From Pedobacter cryoconitis (GTDB lineage: Bacteria; Bacteroidota; Bacteroidia; Sphingobacteriales; Sphingobacteriaceae): a stretch of 64,000 nucleotides of DNA. Location of the stretch: positions 239,476-303,475 of the forward strand of contig NZ_JACHCE010000007.1 in assembly GCF_014200605.1 (NCBI RefSeq), in the 5' to 3' direction. Of this stretch, positions 1 to 9,783 are shown piece by piece. Each line of letters opens with the position of its first letter. Position 1 is the first letter of the stretch. Under the pieces are notes generated by a model. The model made no database searches. It saw only the letters and a program-made list of their open reading frames with translations, and was not told the origin of the DNA. Position numbers and translations under genes: made by a program.

Positions 1-70
1 ATTAAATAACACTCAAATAATATAGCTTTAATATAGCTTGAGTCTATTTACTTAATTATTAAATCAACCT

Positions 71-1462
71 ATGAAATTTAGAAATCTACTATTTGCCGGC
101 TGTTTATCGCTGGCATTTGCATCCTGCTCTAAAGACACGATGCAAGAATCGAACCCTGTAAACCCAATACAGGCAAGTTCCAATCAAAAAGCCAATCAGG
201 CTACCACTACAATCACTGAAGACTTTGAAGCAGGAAGTAAAGCTTCTTATGCTGCCGGCGATGTAACCCTGACTACAGGTTCATGGAATCTGGACGATGC
301 ACTGATCGGTTCCACATCAGCAGATGTAAAATCCGGTTCAAAATCGGTACGTATCCGTAACACAGGTACCTTAACCACAAACTTTACACTAAGCAGTCCA
401 TCATCAGTATCCGTTAAACATGCTGTCTATGGAACTGACAACTCTTCTAACTGGCAATTATGGGTATCAGCTGATAACGGCAGTACCTATACACAAGTTG
501 GGGCTACAGTGGCTACTTCTTCCAATCAGCTGGCAACCGCAACATTTACGGTAACCAAAACTGGTAACCTTACCTTTCAGATCCGTAAAACCTCGGGTGG
601 CAGTGCACGTATTAACATTGATGATATCAGTTTTATCACCGGTGGTACTCCTCCTACTGATCCGGGTACAGATCCTGGAACTGGCACACCGGGTAGCGGC
701 AACACCGCTGATAACAACAATTTGTTATTAGGAAACCCAACTAATGCACAGCCAAGTATTAATTCAACAGCCAACTACCTGATGGATCAGACTTATTTTA
801 CTGAATCTTATAACAGAGATAAAGGTACACCAAACTGGGTATCATGGCATATCAGCAGTACTGACCTGGGCAGCGCTTCGCGTTCTGATAATTTCAGAGC
901 AGATGTTAATTTGCCTTCCGGCTGGTATGCAGTAGGTAACTCAAGTTACTCTGGTTCTGGTTTTGACCGTGGTCATAACTGTCCTTCAGGCGACAGAACT
1001 TCAAATAGTACAGCAAACTCAGCTACATTTTTAATGACGAACATGATCCCTCAGGCGCCTAAAAACAATCAGCAAACCTGGGCTAACCTGGAGAACTATA
1101 CCCGTTCACTGGTAACTGCCGGTAATGAAGTATATATCGTGATGGGCTCTTACGGATCGGGCGGAACAGGTACAAACGGTTATCAGACTACTATTGATGG
1201 CGGCCGTGTCAATGTACCTTCCCGTGTATGGAAAGTTATCGTGGTTATTCCTAATGGCAATAACGACCTTTCCCGTATCACGACCTCAACACGTGTAATC
1301 GCTGTGAATACCCCTAACGATCAAAGCACAGTAAATGCAGACTGGAAACAATATCTGACTACGGTAAGATCTATTGAAGCAGCTGCAGGAGTTAACATTA
1401 TGTCTAACGTAAGCCAAAGCATACAGGATGTAATTGAAAACCGTACCGATTCAGGTTCTTAA
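71..1462 (+). CDS. Secreted DNA/RNA non-specific endonuclease (NUC1 family), lipoprotein
   Basis: Predicted surface or periplasmic nuclease of 463 residues. It opens with a lipoprotein signal whose acceptor is Cys19 (FASC-S). Residues about 45-190 look like a beta-rich, non-catalytic domain. A Gly/Pro/Thr linker follows near 192-212, and residues about 215-455 form the nuclease domain. The DRGHNCPSGDR motif supplies the catalytic His (H302) of the beta-beta-alpha-metal NUC1 family, and the downstream Asn-rich stretch (TNMIPQ) fits the metal site. Such enzymes cut single- and double-stranded nucleic acid and usually serve scavenging. The gene stands alone and is closed by a strong terminator. 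Confidence 0.9.
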   Translation: MKFRNLLFAGCLSLAFASCSKDTMQESNPVNPIQASSNQKANQATTTITEDFEAGSKASYAAGDVTLTTGSWNLDDALIGSTSADVKSGSKSVRIRNTGTLTTNFTLSSPSSVSVKHAVYGTDNSSNWQLWVSADNGSTYTQVGATVATSSNQLATATFTVTKTGNLTFQIRKTSGGSARINIDDISFITGGTPPTDPGTDPGTGTPGSGNTADNNNLLLGNPTNAQPSINSTANYLMDQTYFTESYNRDKGTPNWVSWHISSTDLGSASRSDNFRADVNLPSGWYAVGNSSYSGSGFDRGHNCPSGDRTSNSTANSATFLMTNMIPQAPKNNQQTWANLENYTRSLVTAGNEVYIVMGSYGSGGTGTNGYQTTIDGGRVNVPSRVWKVIVVIPNGNNDLSRITTSTRVIAVNTPNDQSTVNADWKQYLTTVRSIEAAAGVNIMSNVSQSIQDVIENRTDSGS

Positions 1463-1483
1463 TTTACCTGATAAATATTTTAG

Positions 1484-1525
1484 AAAAGGAGGATACAGCT
1501 ATCAGGCTGTTATCCTCCTTTTTTT
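1484..1525 (+). terminator. Rho-independent terminator after the nuclease gene
   Basis: A long stem pairs AAAAGGAGGATA plus CAGC with GCTG plus TATCCTCCTTTT and runs straight into a T tract. It lies about 20 bases after the stop codon of the nuclease gene. Confidence 0.85.
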
Positions 1526-1568
1526 GTTTAAAAACAGTTTATGTATTACTAATATATTTAGCAAAATA

Positions 1569-1601
1569 TTTGTTATAACTACTATTTTTAACATACATTT
1601 G
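1569..1601 (+). promoter_or_regulatory. Bacteroidota-type promoter of the translesion polymerase operon
   Basis: TTTG at 1569-1572 and TACATTTG at 1594-1601 are 21 bases apart and match the TTTG-N17-23-TAnnTTTG consensus. Transcription would begin near 1606-1608, giving a very short leader before the ATG at 1621. A 14-bp direct repeat (AAAACAGTTTATGT at 1531 and 1611) and an inverted GTATTAC / GTAATAC pair (1543 and 1603) flank the promoter and could be regulator sites. Confidence 0.7.
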
Positions 1602-1620
1602 TGTAATACTAAAACAGTTT

Positions 1621-2775
1621 ATGTCCGACAAACACATTATCCACATGGATCAGGACTCCTTCTTCGTCTCTGTAGAAGTGCGTAAAGATCCCACCCTGGC
1701 TGGTAAACCTGTAATTATAGGTGGAACTTCTGACCGTGGTGTTGTGGCCTCATGCAGTTATGAAGCCCGTAAATTTGGTGTACATGCAGCTATGTCTTCG
1801 CGCATGGCGAAAATGCTTTGTCCGCATGCTATTTTTATCAGAGGAAACATGGATGCTTACTCTGAAGCTTCACATGAAGTCACCGAAATATTAAAATCAC
1901 GTGTTCCGCTCATTGAGAAAGCAAGTATCGATGAGCATTACATAGATATGACCGGGATGGACCGTTTTCATGGCACCCGTCAATATGCCCATGAACTCCG
2001 CCAGACCGTGATCAAAGAAACTGGTCTGCCAATTTCTTTTGGTTTATCAGTCAATAAAACGGTCTCCAAAATGGCTACCAATGAATGTAAGCCCAATGGA
2101 GAGCTTGATGTGAAACAACATGAAGTCAAAGATTTCCTTGATCCTTTATCGATCAAAAAGATTCCCGGGCTGGGCGAGAAAACCTTTATGAAGCTCAGCG
2201 ATATGGGCATCAAGAAGATTTTCACCTTAACACAGATCCATCCTGATCAAATGGTGAGCCTGCTGGGCAAAAATGGGCTTTCCCTCTTGCAAAAAGCCAA
2301 AGGGATTGACCAGTCTTTAGTAATCCCCTATCAGGAACAGAAAAGTATAGGCACACAATGCACCTTCAAAGCAGATACCATTGACATAGAAACCATTGGT
2401 AACCTGATTACCTCAATGGTCATGGATCTGGGTTTTGAATTGCGGCAGAAAAAGAAAATTGCAGCCTGTATTACAGTTACTATCCGGTATTCCAATTTTG
2501 AGGATGTCACTAAACAGGCCACAATTTCCTATACCTCGATGGATGCAGTATTGATCCGGAAAGCAAAAGAACTCTTCAAACAGCTTTATCAGAAAAGAAT
2601 GCTGATCCGTTTAGTAGGTGTACGGTTGTCTAACCTGGTGAATGGTTTTGAGCAGATCGATCTTTATGAAAATTCACAGGAGCAATATAATTTATGCCAG
2701 GCGATGGATAAAATCCGGCAGCGTTTTGGAGGAAAAGCTATTACAATGGCTTCAGTATTAGATTTAAAGCTTTAA
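1621..2775 (+). CDS. dinB: DNA polymerase IV (Y-family translesion polymerase)
   Basis: Error-prone polymerase that copies past damaged bases. At 384 residues it is close to the usual DinB length. Catalytic carboxylates are visible as Asp10 in IHMDQDSFF and Asp104-Glu105 in SIDEHYIDM. The helix-hairpin-helix segment (IPGLGEKT) and the little-finger domain follow. The ATG at 1621 sits just after a consensus promoter. The gene is followed after 2 bases by a short DnaE-type polymerase, so the two are surely co-transcribed as a mutasome-like cassette. No lexA- or imuA-like gene is adjacent here, unlike many such cassettes. Confidence 0.93.
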   Translation: MSDKHIIHMDQDSFFVSVEVRKDPTLAGKPVIIGGTSDRGVVASCSYEARKFGVHAAMSSRMAKMLCPHAIFIRGNMDAYSEASHEVTEILKSRVPLIEKASIDEHYIDMTGMDRFHGTRQYAHELRQTVIKETGLPISFGLSVNKTVSKMATNECKPNGELDVKQHEVKDFLDPLSIKKIPGLGEKTFMKLSDMGIKKIFTLTQIHPDQMVSLLGKNGLSLLQKAKGIDQSLVIPYQEQKSIGTQCTFKADTIDIETIGNLITSMVMDLGFELRQKKKIAACITVTIRYSNFEDVTKQATISYTSMDAVLIRKAKELFKQLYQKRMLIRLVGVRLSNLVNGFEQIDLYENSQEQYNLCQAMDKIRQRFGGKAITMASVLDLKL

Positions 2776-2777
2776 AC

Positions 2778-5723
2778 ATGTACCTGAATGTCCACTCCCA
2801 TTACAGTCTTCGCTATGGTACTATAGCTATCCCGGATCTGGTTAAAGAAGCTGCCAGGCAGGGTGTTACTCAAATGGTACTGACCGATCTGAATAATTCT
2901 ACAGGAGTAATGGAGTTTATGAGGGCCTGCCATGCTCATGGGATCAAACCTGTCGGTGGATTAGAATTCAGAAAAAATAACAAGCTGCTTTATATTGGTA
3001 TCGCCCAGAATAAAGAAGGCATGAAAGAACTCAATGATTTCCTGACTTTTCATAACCTGAAACAGCGGGAACTGCCCGACCGGCCTCCGGTATTCAAAAA
3101 CTGCTATGTGCTTTACCCCTATATGGCCAATGAGACGGATCTGGAAGAAAATGAATATATAGGCATACGATCCGATGAATTACACTTTTTATACAAGAAA
3201 GACTTAAGCCGTTTTCAACATAAACTGGTGATCTTACAACCCGTTGTATTTATCGGGAAAATCGGATATCGTTTACATGAATACCTGCGCAGCGTTGACT
3301 TAAATACGCTGCTTAGTAAAACAAGCACAGCCGATAAATGCAGTCCTGCAGATACCTTTCTCCCTCCCGGTGAACTCGAAAACAGATTCAGTAAATATCC
3401 CTTTATACTGGCAAACACAATTAAACTGCTGGATAATTGTGTGATGGATTACCAGCAGGGAAAGATTAAACTGAACCGTAAAACCTTCACCGGGAGTAAA
3501 GAAAAAGATAAAGCACTGCTGGAAGAACTGGCCATGAAAGGAATGGCAGAACGTTATGGCGCAGCTCATCAAAAAGCGCTGGAGAAGATAAAATATGAGC
3601 TTGAAATTATCCAGGAGATGGATTTCTGCGCCTATTTTCTCATCACCTGGGATATCATTCAGTACTCCACCGCCAAAGGATATTATCATGTAGGACGTGG
3701 CTCGGGAGCCAATAGTACGGTAGCTTACTGTATGAGGATCACAGATGTTGACCCACTTGAACTGGATCTTTACTTTGACCGTTTTCTGAACGCCCGGCGT
3801 TCCTCACCACCCGATTTTGATATTGATTATTCTTGGGATGAGCGCGAAGATGTACAGCGGTATATCTTTAAAAAATACGGTGCAGAACATACTGCTTTAT
3901 TAGGTACAATGTCTACGTTCAAAGACCGGTCGGTGATCCGGGAGATCGGTAAAGTAATGGGTTTACCTAAAGCAGAAATTGATAGTTTTACCGATCGTAC
4001 ACAAGATGCGGCCAACCGGGGCAATCCTACTTTCCAAAAAATAATGGCTGTTTCCGAATTGATGAGCAGCATGCCTAACCAGCGGAGTATCCATGCAGGC
4101 GGGGTTTTAATTTCTGAAGAGCCGATCACCTATTATACCGCACTCGATTTACCACCTAAAGGCATGGCAACCGTACAGTGGGATATGTACGAAGCAGAGC
4201 TGATTGGTTATGATAAATATGATATTCTGAGTCAGCGGGGTATTGGCCATATCAAAGAAGCTGCAAGACTTGTAGAAGAAAACCAGCAGATAAAAATAGA
4301 TGTCCATCAGGTGAGGGACTTTATGAAAGACCCCTTGCTCAATGCCCGTTTGCAGTCTGGCGATACCATAGGCTGTTTTTATATTGAATCACCAGCTATG
4401 AGACAGCTCTTAACCAAGCTGAAATGTAATAATTATCTTACCCTGGTAGCAGCCAGTTCCATTATCCGGCCCGGCGTAGCACAATCTGGTATGATGAAAA
4501 CCTATATTCAGAATTACCACCAGCCCGAAAGCGTCAGATACCTCCACCCGGTTATGAAAGAGCAAATGCAGGAAACCTATGGTGTAATGGTTTACCAGGA
4601 AGATGTGATTAAAGTCTGTATCCATTATGGAGGGATGAATGGCAGTGATGCCGATATATTACGCAGAGGGATGAGTGGTAAATACCGTTCCCGAATGGAA
4701 TTTGATAAACTGGTAGATAAATTCTTTGAAGGATCAAAAAAACTGGGCCGTGAAGAAGCGGTCACCAGAGAAGTATGGCGTCAGGTTTCTTCTTTTGCAG
4801 GTTATAGTTTCTCTAAAGCACATTCTGCCAGTTTTGCTGTAGAAAGTTATCAGAGTTTATATCTGAAAACCTATCATCCAATAGAATTTATGGTGGCCGT
4901 ACTCAACAATTATGGTGGTTTCTATACCCGCTGGTTATATGTTCATGAACTCCGTAAAGCAGGTGCAACCGTACATTTGCCCTGCGTCAATCACAGTATA
5001 CCGGTTGTTTCCCTGCGTGGAAAAGATGCCTATCTCGGTTTTATCGGAATCCAGGGGCTTACCCTGAAATTAATGGAAGAAATACCTTTAGAACGCATCC
5101 GGAACGGGAACTATCTGGATCTGTATGATTTTGTAAAACGTACCGCTATTAGCCTTGATCAGGCTATTATATTAATCCGTACCGGGGCATTGCGTTTTAC
5201 CGGACGCAGTAAAAAAGAATTGCTGTGGAATATCCATTCTCTGCTGGGTACTAAAGTGAAATCCTTTGTGCATACCCGGTTATTTGAGACAGAAGCTAAA
5301 CATTATCAGCTTCCCGAACTCGTCAATACAGAACTGGAAAACGCTTACCATGAACTCGAATTATTAGGTTTTCCACTAAGCCTTTCCTTTTTTGACCTGT
5401 TGCAAACCAGTTATCGCGGTGATATCAGGACGAAAGAATTAATCAGTTATGTAGGCCAGACCGTTAAAATGGTTGGTCTTTATGTCTGTGAAAAAACGGT
5501 GCATACCAAAAACAATAAAAAGATGTGGTTCGGGACTTTTCTCGATGCAGATGGCAATTTCTTTGATACCACACATTTCTCCAGCTCTGCCCCTGTCTAT
5601 CCTTTTAGGGGAAGCGGCTGTTACCTGATCCTTGGCAAAGTAGTAGAAGATTTTGGCTTTCCAAGTATAGAAGTCATCAAATTTGCGAAATTACCAATCG
5701 CCCCTAATCCTGTATTAGCATAA
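2778..5723 (+). CDS. dnaE2: Error-prone DNA polymerase III alpha subunit (DnaE2/ImuC type)
   Basis: C-family polymerase of 981 residues, clearly shorter than a replicative DnaE (about 1150 or more). An N-terminal PHP domain begins at once (HSHYSLRYGT). The palm motif PDFDID at 345-350 holds catalytic Asp346 and Asp348. The GRGSGANS and SKAHSASFA motifs of the family are present, and an OB-fold-like region sits near the C-terminus. Its 2-base separation from dinB and its short length point to damage-tolerant synthesis rather than replication. Family knowledge says DnaE2 acts with a Y-family partner; that dinB is this partner is inference from the operon. Confidence 0.88.
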   Translation: MYLNVHSHYSLRYGTIAIPDLVKEAARQGVTQMVLTDLNNSTGVMEFMRACHAHGIKPVGGLEFRKNNKLLYIGIAQNKEGMKELNDFLTFHNLKQRELPDRPPVFKNCYVLYPYMANETDLEENEYIGIRSDELHFLYKKDLSRFQHKLVILQPVVFIGKIGYRLHEYLRSVDLNTLLSKTSTADKCSPADTFLPPGELENRFSKYPFILANTIKLLDNCVMDYQQGKIKLNRKTFTGSKEKDKALLEELAMKGMAERYGAAHQKALEKIKYELEIIQEMDFCAYFLITWDIIQYSTAKGYYHVGRGSGANSTVAYCMRITDVDPLELDLYFDRFLNARRSSPPDFDIDYSWDEREDVQRYIFKKYGAEHTALLGTMSTFKDRSVIREIGKVMGLPKAEIDSFTDRTQDAANRGNPTFQKIMAVSELMSSMPNQRSIHAGGVLISEEPITYYTALDLPPKGMATVQWDMYEAELIGYDKYDILSQRGIGHIKEAARLVEENQQIKIDVHQVRDFMKDPLLNARLQSGDTIGCFYIESPAMRQLLTKLKCNNYLTLVAASSIIRPGVAQSGMMKTYIQNYHQPESVRYLHPVMKEQMQETYGVMVYQEDVIKVCIHYGGMNGSDADILRRGMSGKYRSRMEFDKLVDKFFEGSKKLGREEAVTREVWRQVSSFAGYSFSKAHSASFAVESYQSLYLKTYHPIEFMVAVLNNYGGFYTRWLYVHELRKAGATVHLPCVNHSIPVVSLRGKDAYLGFIGIQGLTLKLMEEIPLERIRNGNYLDLYDFVKRTAISLDQAIILIRTGALRFTGRSKKELLWNIHSLLGTKVKSFVHTRLFETEAKHYQLPELVNTELENAYHELELLGFPLSLSFFDLLQTSYRGDIRTKELISYVGQTVKMVGLYVCEKTVHTKNNKKMWFGTFLDADGNFFDTTHFSSSAPVYPFRGSGCYLILGKVVEDFGFPSIEVIKFAKLPIAPNPVLA

Positions 5724-5781
5724 ACCGGATAAAAAATTCTACCTTTAGAAAATATTAAATAATGACCATCCTACCTGTTAA

Positions 5782-6459
5782 ATGCAAAATAAAGCGCTCA
5801 GATACCTGTTACTACTGGTAACAGTATGTTGTTTTTCCTCCTGTTTTCAAATCATTGAAGAAATCAATATCGCCGGCAATGGCTCGGGTACAGTAGATCT
5901 TACCGTAAACCTGAGTGCAAGCAAAGCTAAAGTTGCCTCTATCATGCTTTTAGATAGTATAAATGGATATAAAGTACCTACCAGGCAAACTATTCAGAAA
6001 GAAATGGATGAGCTCGTTGTCCATCTCAAAAACTCCAAAGGAATCAGTAACGTTAAAAAGAAAATAGATTTTCAAAATTACATTGTGAGCGTGAGTTTTG
6101 CTTTTGAGAACGTTTCCAATATCAATAACATCAACCAGAGTGTCCTTAAGAAATTGAAAATTAATACGGCTAACAACTCCTCCTATCTTTATAATACGGC
6201 CAATAATACGTTTCAACGTAATTATACGCATACCAAAGAAGCTATTATTCAATATAATAAGTTAAAACCGGAGGTCAGAAACATCTTTAAAGAAGCTACT
6301 TACACCAGTATTTACAGATTTGAAAAACCAATAGTGACTGCCGAAAACCCATTGGCTAAAATATCAAAAACCAGGAAAGCTATCTTACTGAATACAGACA
6401 TCCTGGGTTTGATCAATGGTAAAACCAATATATCCAATAAAATTACCCTGTCTAAATAA
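5782..6459 (+). CDS. Uncharacterised lipoprotein, first gene of a three-gene envelope cluster
   Basis: A 225-residue protein of unknown function. The N-terminus is a lipoprotein signal (LLLVTVCCFSSCFQI; acceptor probably the Cys before Phe-Gln). The mature part is a mix of beta strands and helix rich in Lys and Asn, without recognised catalytic residues. It is followed at 28 bases by a 675-residue exported protein and then by an anchored protein, all on the same strand, so the three probably work together at the cell envelope. No family could be assigned with confidence. Confidence 0.7.
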   Translation: MQNKALRYLLLLVTVCCFSSCFQIIEEINIAGNGSGTVDLTVNLSASKAKVASIMLLDSINGYKVPTRQTIQKEMDELVVHLKNSKGISNVKKKIDFQNYIVSVSFAFENVSNINNINQSVLKKLKINTANNSSYLYNTANNTFQRNYTHTKEAIIQYNKLKPEVRNIFKEATYTSIYRFEKPIVTAENPLAKISKTRKAILLNTDILGLINGKTNISNKITLSK

Positions 6460-6487
6460 CATCCATTAGCATCTTAACCATTTTCCC

Positions 6488-8515
6488 ATGAATCTTTATA
6501 AATATACAATAACTGCTATTTTTTCCATCACAGCCTTAGGGGTCAGCGCACAGGATCTGGTACATCACATTCCTGCCGAAGCAAAAGCCGTTGTCACCTT
6601 AAAAGGAGGTAATTTAATTCAGTTAATGTCTGTAAAAGAATTCAATAACACATTTGCAGGAAAAAAGATCACAGAAGAGCTCGCTAAAGCCGCAAAAGGA
6701 GATTTAAGAACGATAGAAGATTTCGGCTTTAACTTGTCTTCTACCTTTTATTATTACAACCAAAGCAATGACAGCGTAAGTTATAATTGTTTGCTTGCTC
6801 CGGTTAAAAATGCAGCCCAGGTAGATGAATTGTTTAAAAAAGCAGATAAGAAATTCACTTTAAATGATAAATTAAGAGCTTACCATAACTATAACTCTAC
6901 AGAAGTTGTGTACTGGAATGATGAAATGTTCCTTTTTGTAAAGAGCGCAGGAAAAGAAGCTTATTTTTTAAAACCAGAAGTGAGTAAACGTTTAGGCTTA
7001 CCTGTAGTCAAAGAGTTTGGGTTGGCTGACACAACAGCTACTGCCAGTCCGGCTTACAATGAGGCTACTGATTATGTGGTAGAAGTAGAATCACCTCCCT
7101 ATATGGAAGTGCCTCAGCCTGTAAAAAGAAAAAAGACTGTCGTTCGTAAACATAAAAATGGAAAGGTAAAGATCAATCGTCAAAAATATAAAACAGCAAA
7201 AAAATACCCGAAAAGAAAGCCGGTAAAGAAAATCGTCATAATTGATGAAGAGCTGCCAAAAGAAGAAAATTATGAAACAGGTGATAGCACAGCCTATGCA
7301 GGTACAAACGGTTATATGAAAGAAATTGATACTGCTGTAGTCAATGCAGACCACAGGATCAGAGAAATCAAGGATGCTAAAGTAGAGAGCTGGACCAGAG
7401 AAATGGTAGCAGGATTTTTTGCCGGAGACAATCATAAATCGATACTCAGCAATAAAGATTTTGTTAAAAGCAGAGATGAAAAAGCAGAGATCAGTGCATG
7501 GATTCCGAGTACGGAACATGCTTTGCTTTCATTTCTTCCTGTTTCTATATTTAAAGGACTTAACGTCTTTAAAGGATATGGAAGCGCCAGCATGAACCTT
7601 TATCTGGAAAAAAATGACATCCGAATCGGTTCATCACTGACCTTAAGTGATGAAATGGCCACGGCTTTCGCAAAAATAAATAAGAGAAAAGTAAACAAGA
7701 AGTTTCTGAATTATGTTAACGAAGACAAATTTATAGGGTATATGGCCTATGCAATGGACAGTAAGGCCTATCTGGAAGAATACCCAAAACTGATGAATAA
7801 AATGTATGGATCAGTTTATAAAGATGAAGTGAGTATGGCTTCAGATCTGTTTAGCCTGTTACTGGACGAAGAAGCTGTAAGTAAAGTGATCAAAGGAGAC
7901 GGTTTGCTTATTTTTAACGGTTTAACGCAAAAAGAAGTTACCTACAAAACTTACGAGTATAACGAAGATAACTTCGAAAGAGACACCGTAACCAAAACTA
8001 AAATGGAAACCAGACCTGATTTTCTGTTCATGCTGTCTACCGGAGATACCCGTTTACTCGATAAATTAATAGCCTACGGGGTAAAGAAAAATGTAGTGAA
8101 AGACATGCACAACTATTATGAACTGATTACTCCTAAAAACCCGATGCCCGTTTATTTTGCTATCCACAACGGGATTATCTTTATGGGTTCTGATGGTCAG
8201 GAAATCGGGCAGATTGTAAACAACAAATACCAGGGTAAAATTTCTTCCAGACATAAAAACGAAATCCTGAAAAACAACTTTGCTGCTTATTTCAATTCAA
8301 AAAGAATGGCAGGGAAAATACCTTACAGTGAATTAGGCAGTCCTCAAAAATTAGAAAAGACAAATAAAATTTTAAATTCATTAGGTGATATCTATATTAA
8401 GTCTGCTCCGGTTAAAGGAAACGTTTTTTCGGGCGAAATAAGTATGGATATTCCTGCTAAAGAACAGAATGCTTTAAAATATCTGTTCTCTATCATTGAA
8501 GATGTAGAAAAATAA
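6488..8515 (+). CDS. Exported DUF4836-like protein with a lysine-rich insert
   Basis: A 675-residue exported protein with a signal peptide ending near ALGVSAQ. The opening of the mature part (HIPAEAKAVVTLKGGNL) resembles the start of DUF4836-type Bacteroidota proteins, whose function is unknown. Residues about 205-260 form a strongly basic, low-complexity insert (KRKKTVVRKHKNGKVK and similar runs), followed by an acidic Tyr/Thr-rich stretch. Such a segment could bind an anionic polymer or be unstructured. Only 2 bases separate its stop from the next gene, so they are translationally linked. Confidence 0.6.
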   Translation: MNLYKYTITAIFSITALGVSAQDLVHHIPAEAKAVVTLKGGNLIQLMSVKEFNNTFAGKKITEELAKAAKGDLRTIEDFGFNLSSTFYYYNQSNDSVSYNCLLAPVKNAAQVDELFKKADKKFTLNDKLRAYHNYNSTEVVYWNDEMFLFVKSAGKEAYFLKPEVSKRLGLPVVKEFGLADTTATASPAYNEATDYVVEVESPPYMEVPQPVKRKKTVVRKHKNGKVKINRQKYKTAKKYPKRKPVKKIVIIDEELPKEENYETGDSTAYAGTNGYMKEIDTAVVNADHRIREIKDAKVESWTREMVAGFFAGDNHKSILSNKDFVKSRDEKAEISAWIPSTEHALLSFLPVSIFKGLNVFKGYGSASMNLYLEKNDIRIGSSLTLSDEMATAFAKINKRKVNKKFLNYVNEDKFIGYMAYAMDSKAYLEEYPKLMNKMYGSVYKDEVSMASDLFSLLLDEEAVSKVIKGDGLLIFNGLTQKEVTYKTYEYNEDNFERDTVTKTKMETRPDFLFMLSTGDTRLLDKLIAYGVKKNVVKDMHNYYELITPKNPMPVYFAIHNGIIFMGSDGQEIGQIVNNKYQGKISSRHKNEILKNNFAAYFNSKRMAGKIPYSELGSPQKLEKTNKILNSLGDIYIKSAPVKGNVFSGEISMDIPAKEQNALKYLFSIIEDVEK

Positions 8516-8517
8516 TT

Positions 8518-9783
8518 ATGAAGAAGATATTAATAGCAGCAACATCTTTAATCTTATTGTTGCTGCTGGCTGTTTATGGCTTATTCCGGTACAGACAATA
8601 TAGTTCTTATAAAAACAGGGTTCATCAGCATGCTTCCCTTATTTTTAAGATCAATATAGACGAAATTGTAAAGAAAAGAGGATTAAGTTCTATTAAAAGT
8701 GATACCCGTGGTTTCGGGGTACCAGCTAATATCTTCGTTTACACCGTGAGCAATAAATCGGCACATACTTTTTTCTGTTCCCTGCCTGTTACCGATACCT
8801 CAGAATTAAAACAATACCTGATCAGGACATTTAAAATCAATCATTTTGAAAAAAACGGGCAGGGAATTGTATGGGGAAATAATGCAGATCAAAGATTAAA
8901 AGTAGCTTATAATGCAGAAAATGTAGCGATCTCCTACTCTTTAACCAAAGAGAGCGTAAATGATGTTTTAAATGAGCTGCTCGAAGAGAAAAGCTTTTTA
9001 GCAGTTACTGATCCCCGTATTGAGCAATTGAAGGAAGAAGATGCCCCTGTGGTTTACAATTATAAAACCTATTCTGGACAGGCCAGCTTTACTGACCATA
9101 GCTTTACCTTAAAAGGCACATTTCCACTGGAAGGCCTGAACGTACCGGATCAATCTTATTGTCCTGCTGATTTAGCTAAAGGACTCAGTATAAATGCCTG
9201 GATAAATGCAGACCTCAAAGGTTTACTGAAAGAAGATATTCACTTTAAAAATTACGTACTTAAAAAAGACACTTTATTAAAGTATTACCATGGTTATGCG
9301 GCCATAGAATCAGGTAATCTGATTAATCAATACCAGCCTGTGGTTACTTATGAGTATAATGATGAATTTGAAAAAGTAGAACGCATTCAGCAAAAAGAAG
9401 TCAAAGTACCTGACATTACCTTATCGCTTAAAGGAAATGCACCTGCATTGCTCAGCTATTTACAAAAACAAGCAGTGATCAGTCCTGATGAACAATTGAA
9501 CAAAGATCTATTTCCCCTATATGAAGTTTACAGCAATAACAATACAGGACTTTTACAATTAAGCACCAGCGAAGAAAGGATACTTTCTCATAACCAGGCT
9601 GCCAGTCCGTATTTCCTGTTTACGGAGATTGACTTTGATAAAATCAGAAAACAGAATCAATTTCCTCTTTTGAATAACTGTATAGGATATTTTAGTAAAC
9701 TTGAAATCAAAGGCACTAAAAAGGATGCAAAGACGGGGAAAATCGAACTGGAGCTGAAATTCAACAAAGATTTGAAACTATAA
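8518..9783 (+). CDS. Membrane-anchored protein of unknown function
   Basis: A 421-residue protein with one N-terminal hydrophobic helix (residues 5-23, LIAATSLILLLLLAVYGLF) followed by Arg/Lys, so most of it probably faces the periplasm while staying anchored. The rest is a mixed alpha/beta region without recognisable motifs. It closes the three-gene cluster starting at 5782, and its 3' end overlaps the convergent MocR gene by 6 bases. Shared architecture with the preceding gene (repeated KINIDEI- and ALLSYLQ-like segments) suggests the two may be distantly related, which is inference. Confidence 0.6.
   Translation: MKKILIAATSLILLLLLAVYGLFRYRQYSSYKNRVHQHASLIFKINIDEIVKKRGLSSIKSDTRGFGVPANIFVYTVSNKSAHTFFCSLPVTDTSELKQYLIRTFKINHFEKNGQGIVWGNNADQRLKVAYNAENVAISYSLTKESVNDVLNELLEEKSFLAVTDPRIEQLKEEDAPVVYNYKTYSGQASFTDHSFTLKGTFPLEGLNVPDQSYCPADLAKGLSINAWINADLKGLLKEDIHFKNYVLKKDTLLKYYHGYAAIESGNLINQYQPVVTYEYNDEFEKVERIQQKEVKVPDITLSLKGNAPALLSYLQKQAVISPDEQLNKDLFPLYEVYSNNNTGLLQLSTSEERILSHNQAASPYFLFTEIDFDKIRKQNQFPLLNNCIGYFSKLEIKGTKKDAKTGKIELELKFNKDLKL

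Noticed and set aside
577..774. Minus-strand ORF inside the nuclease gene
   Set aside because: It is antisense to a coherent coding region (Gly/Pro linker), has low complexity and no start context.
1434..1685. Plus-strand ORF spanning the end of the nuclease gene and the start of dinB
   Set aside because: It runs through the terminator and promoter in another frame and gives no protein-like pattern.
7091..7519. 142-codon minus-strand ORF rich in Phe and Ile
   Set aside because: It mirrors the Lys-rich insert of the gene at 6488 and arises from antisense reading of A-rich codons.
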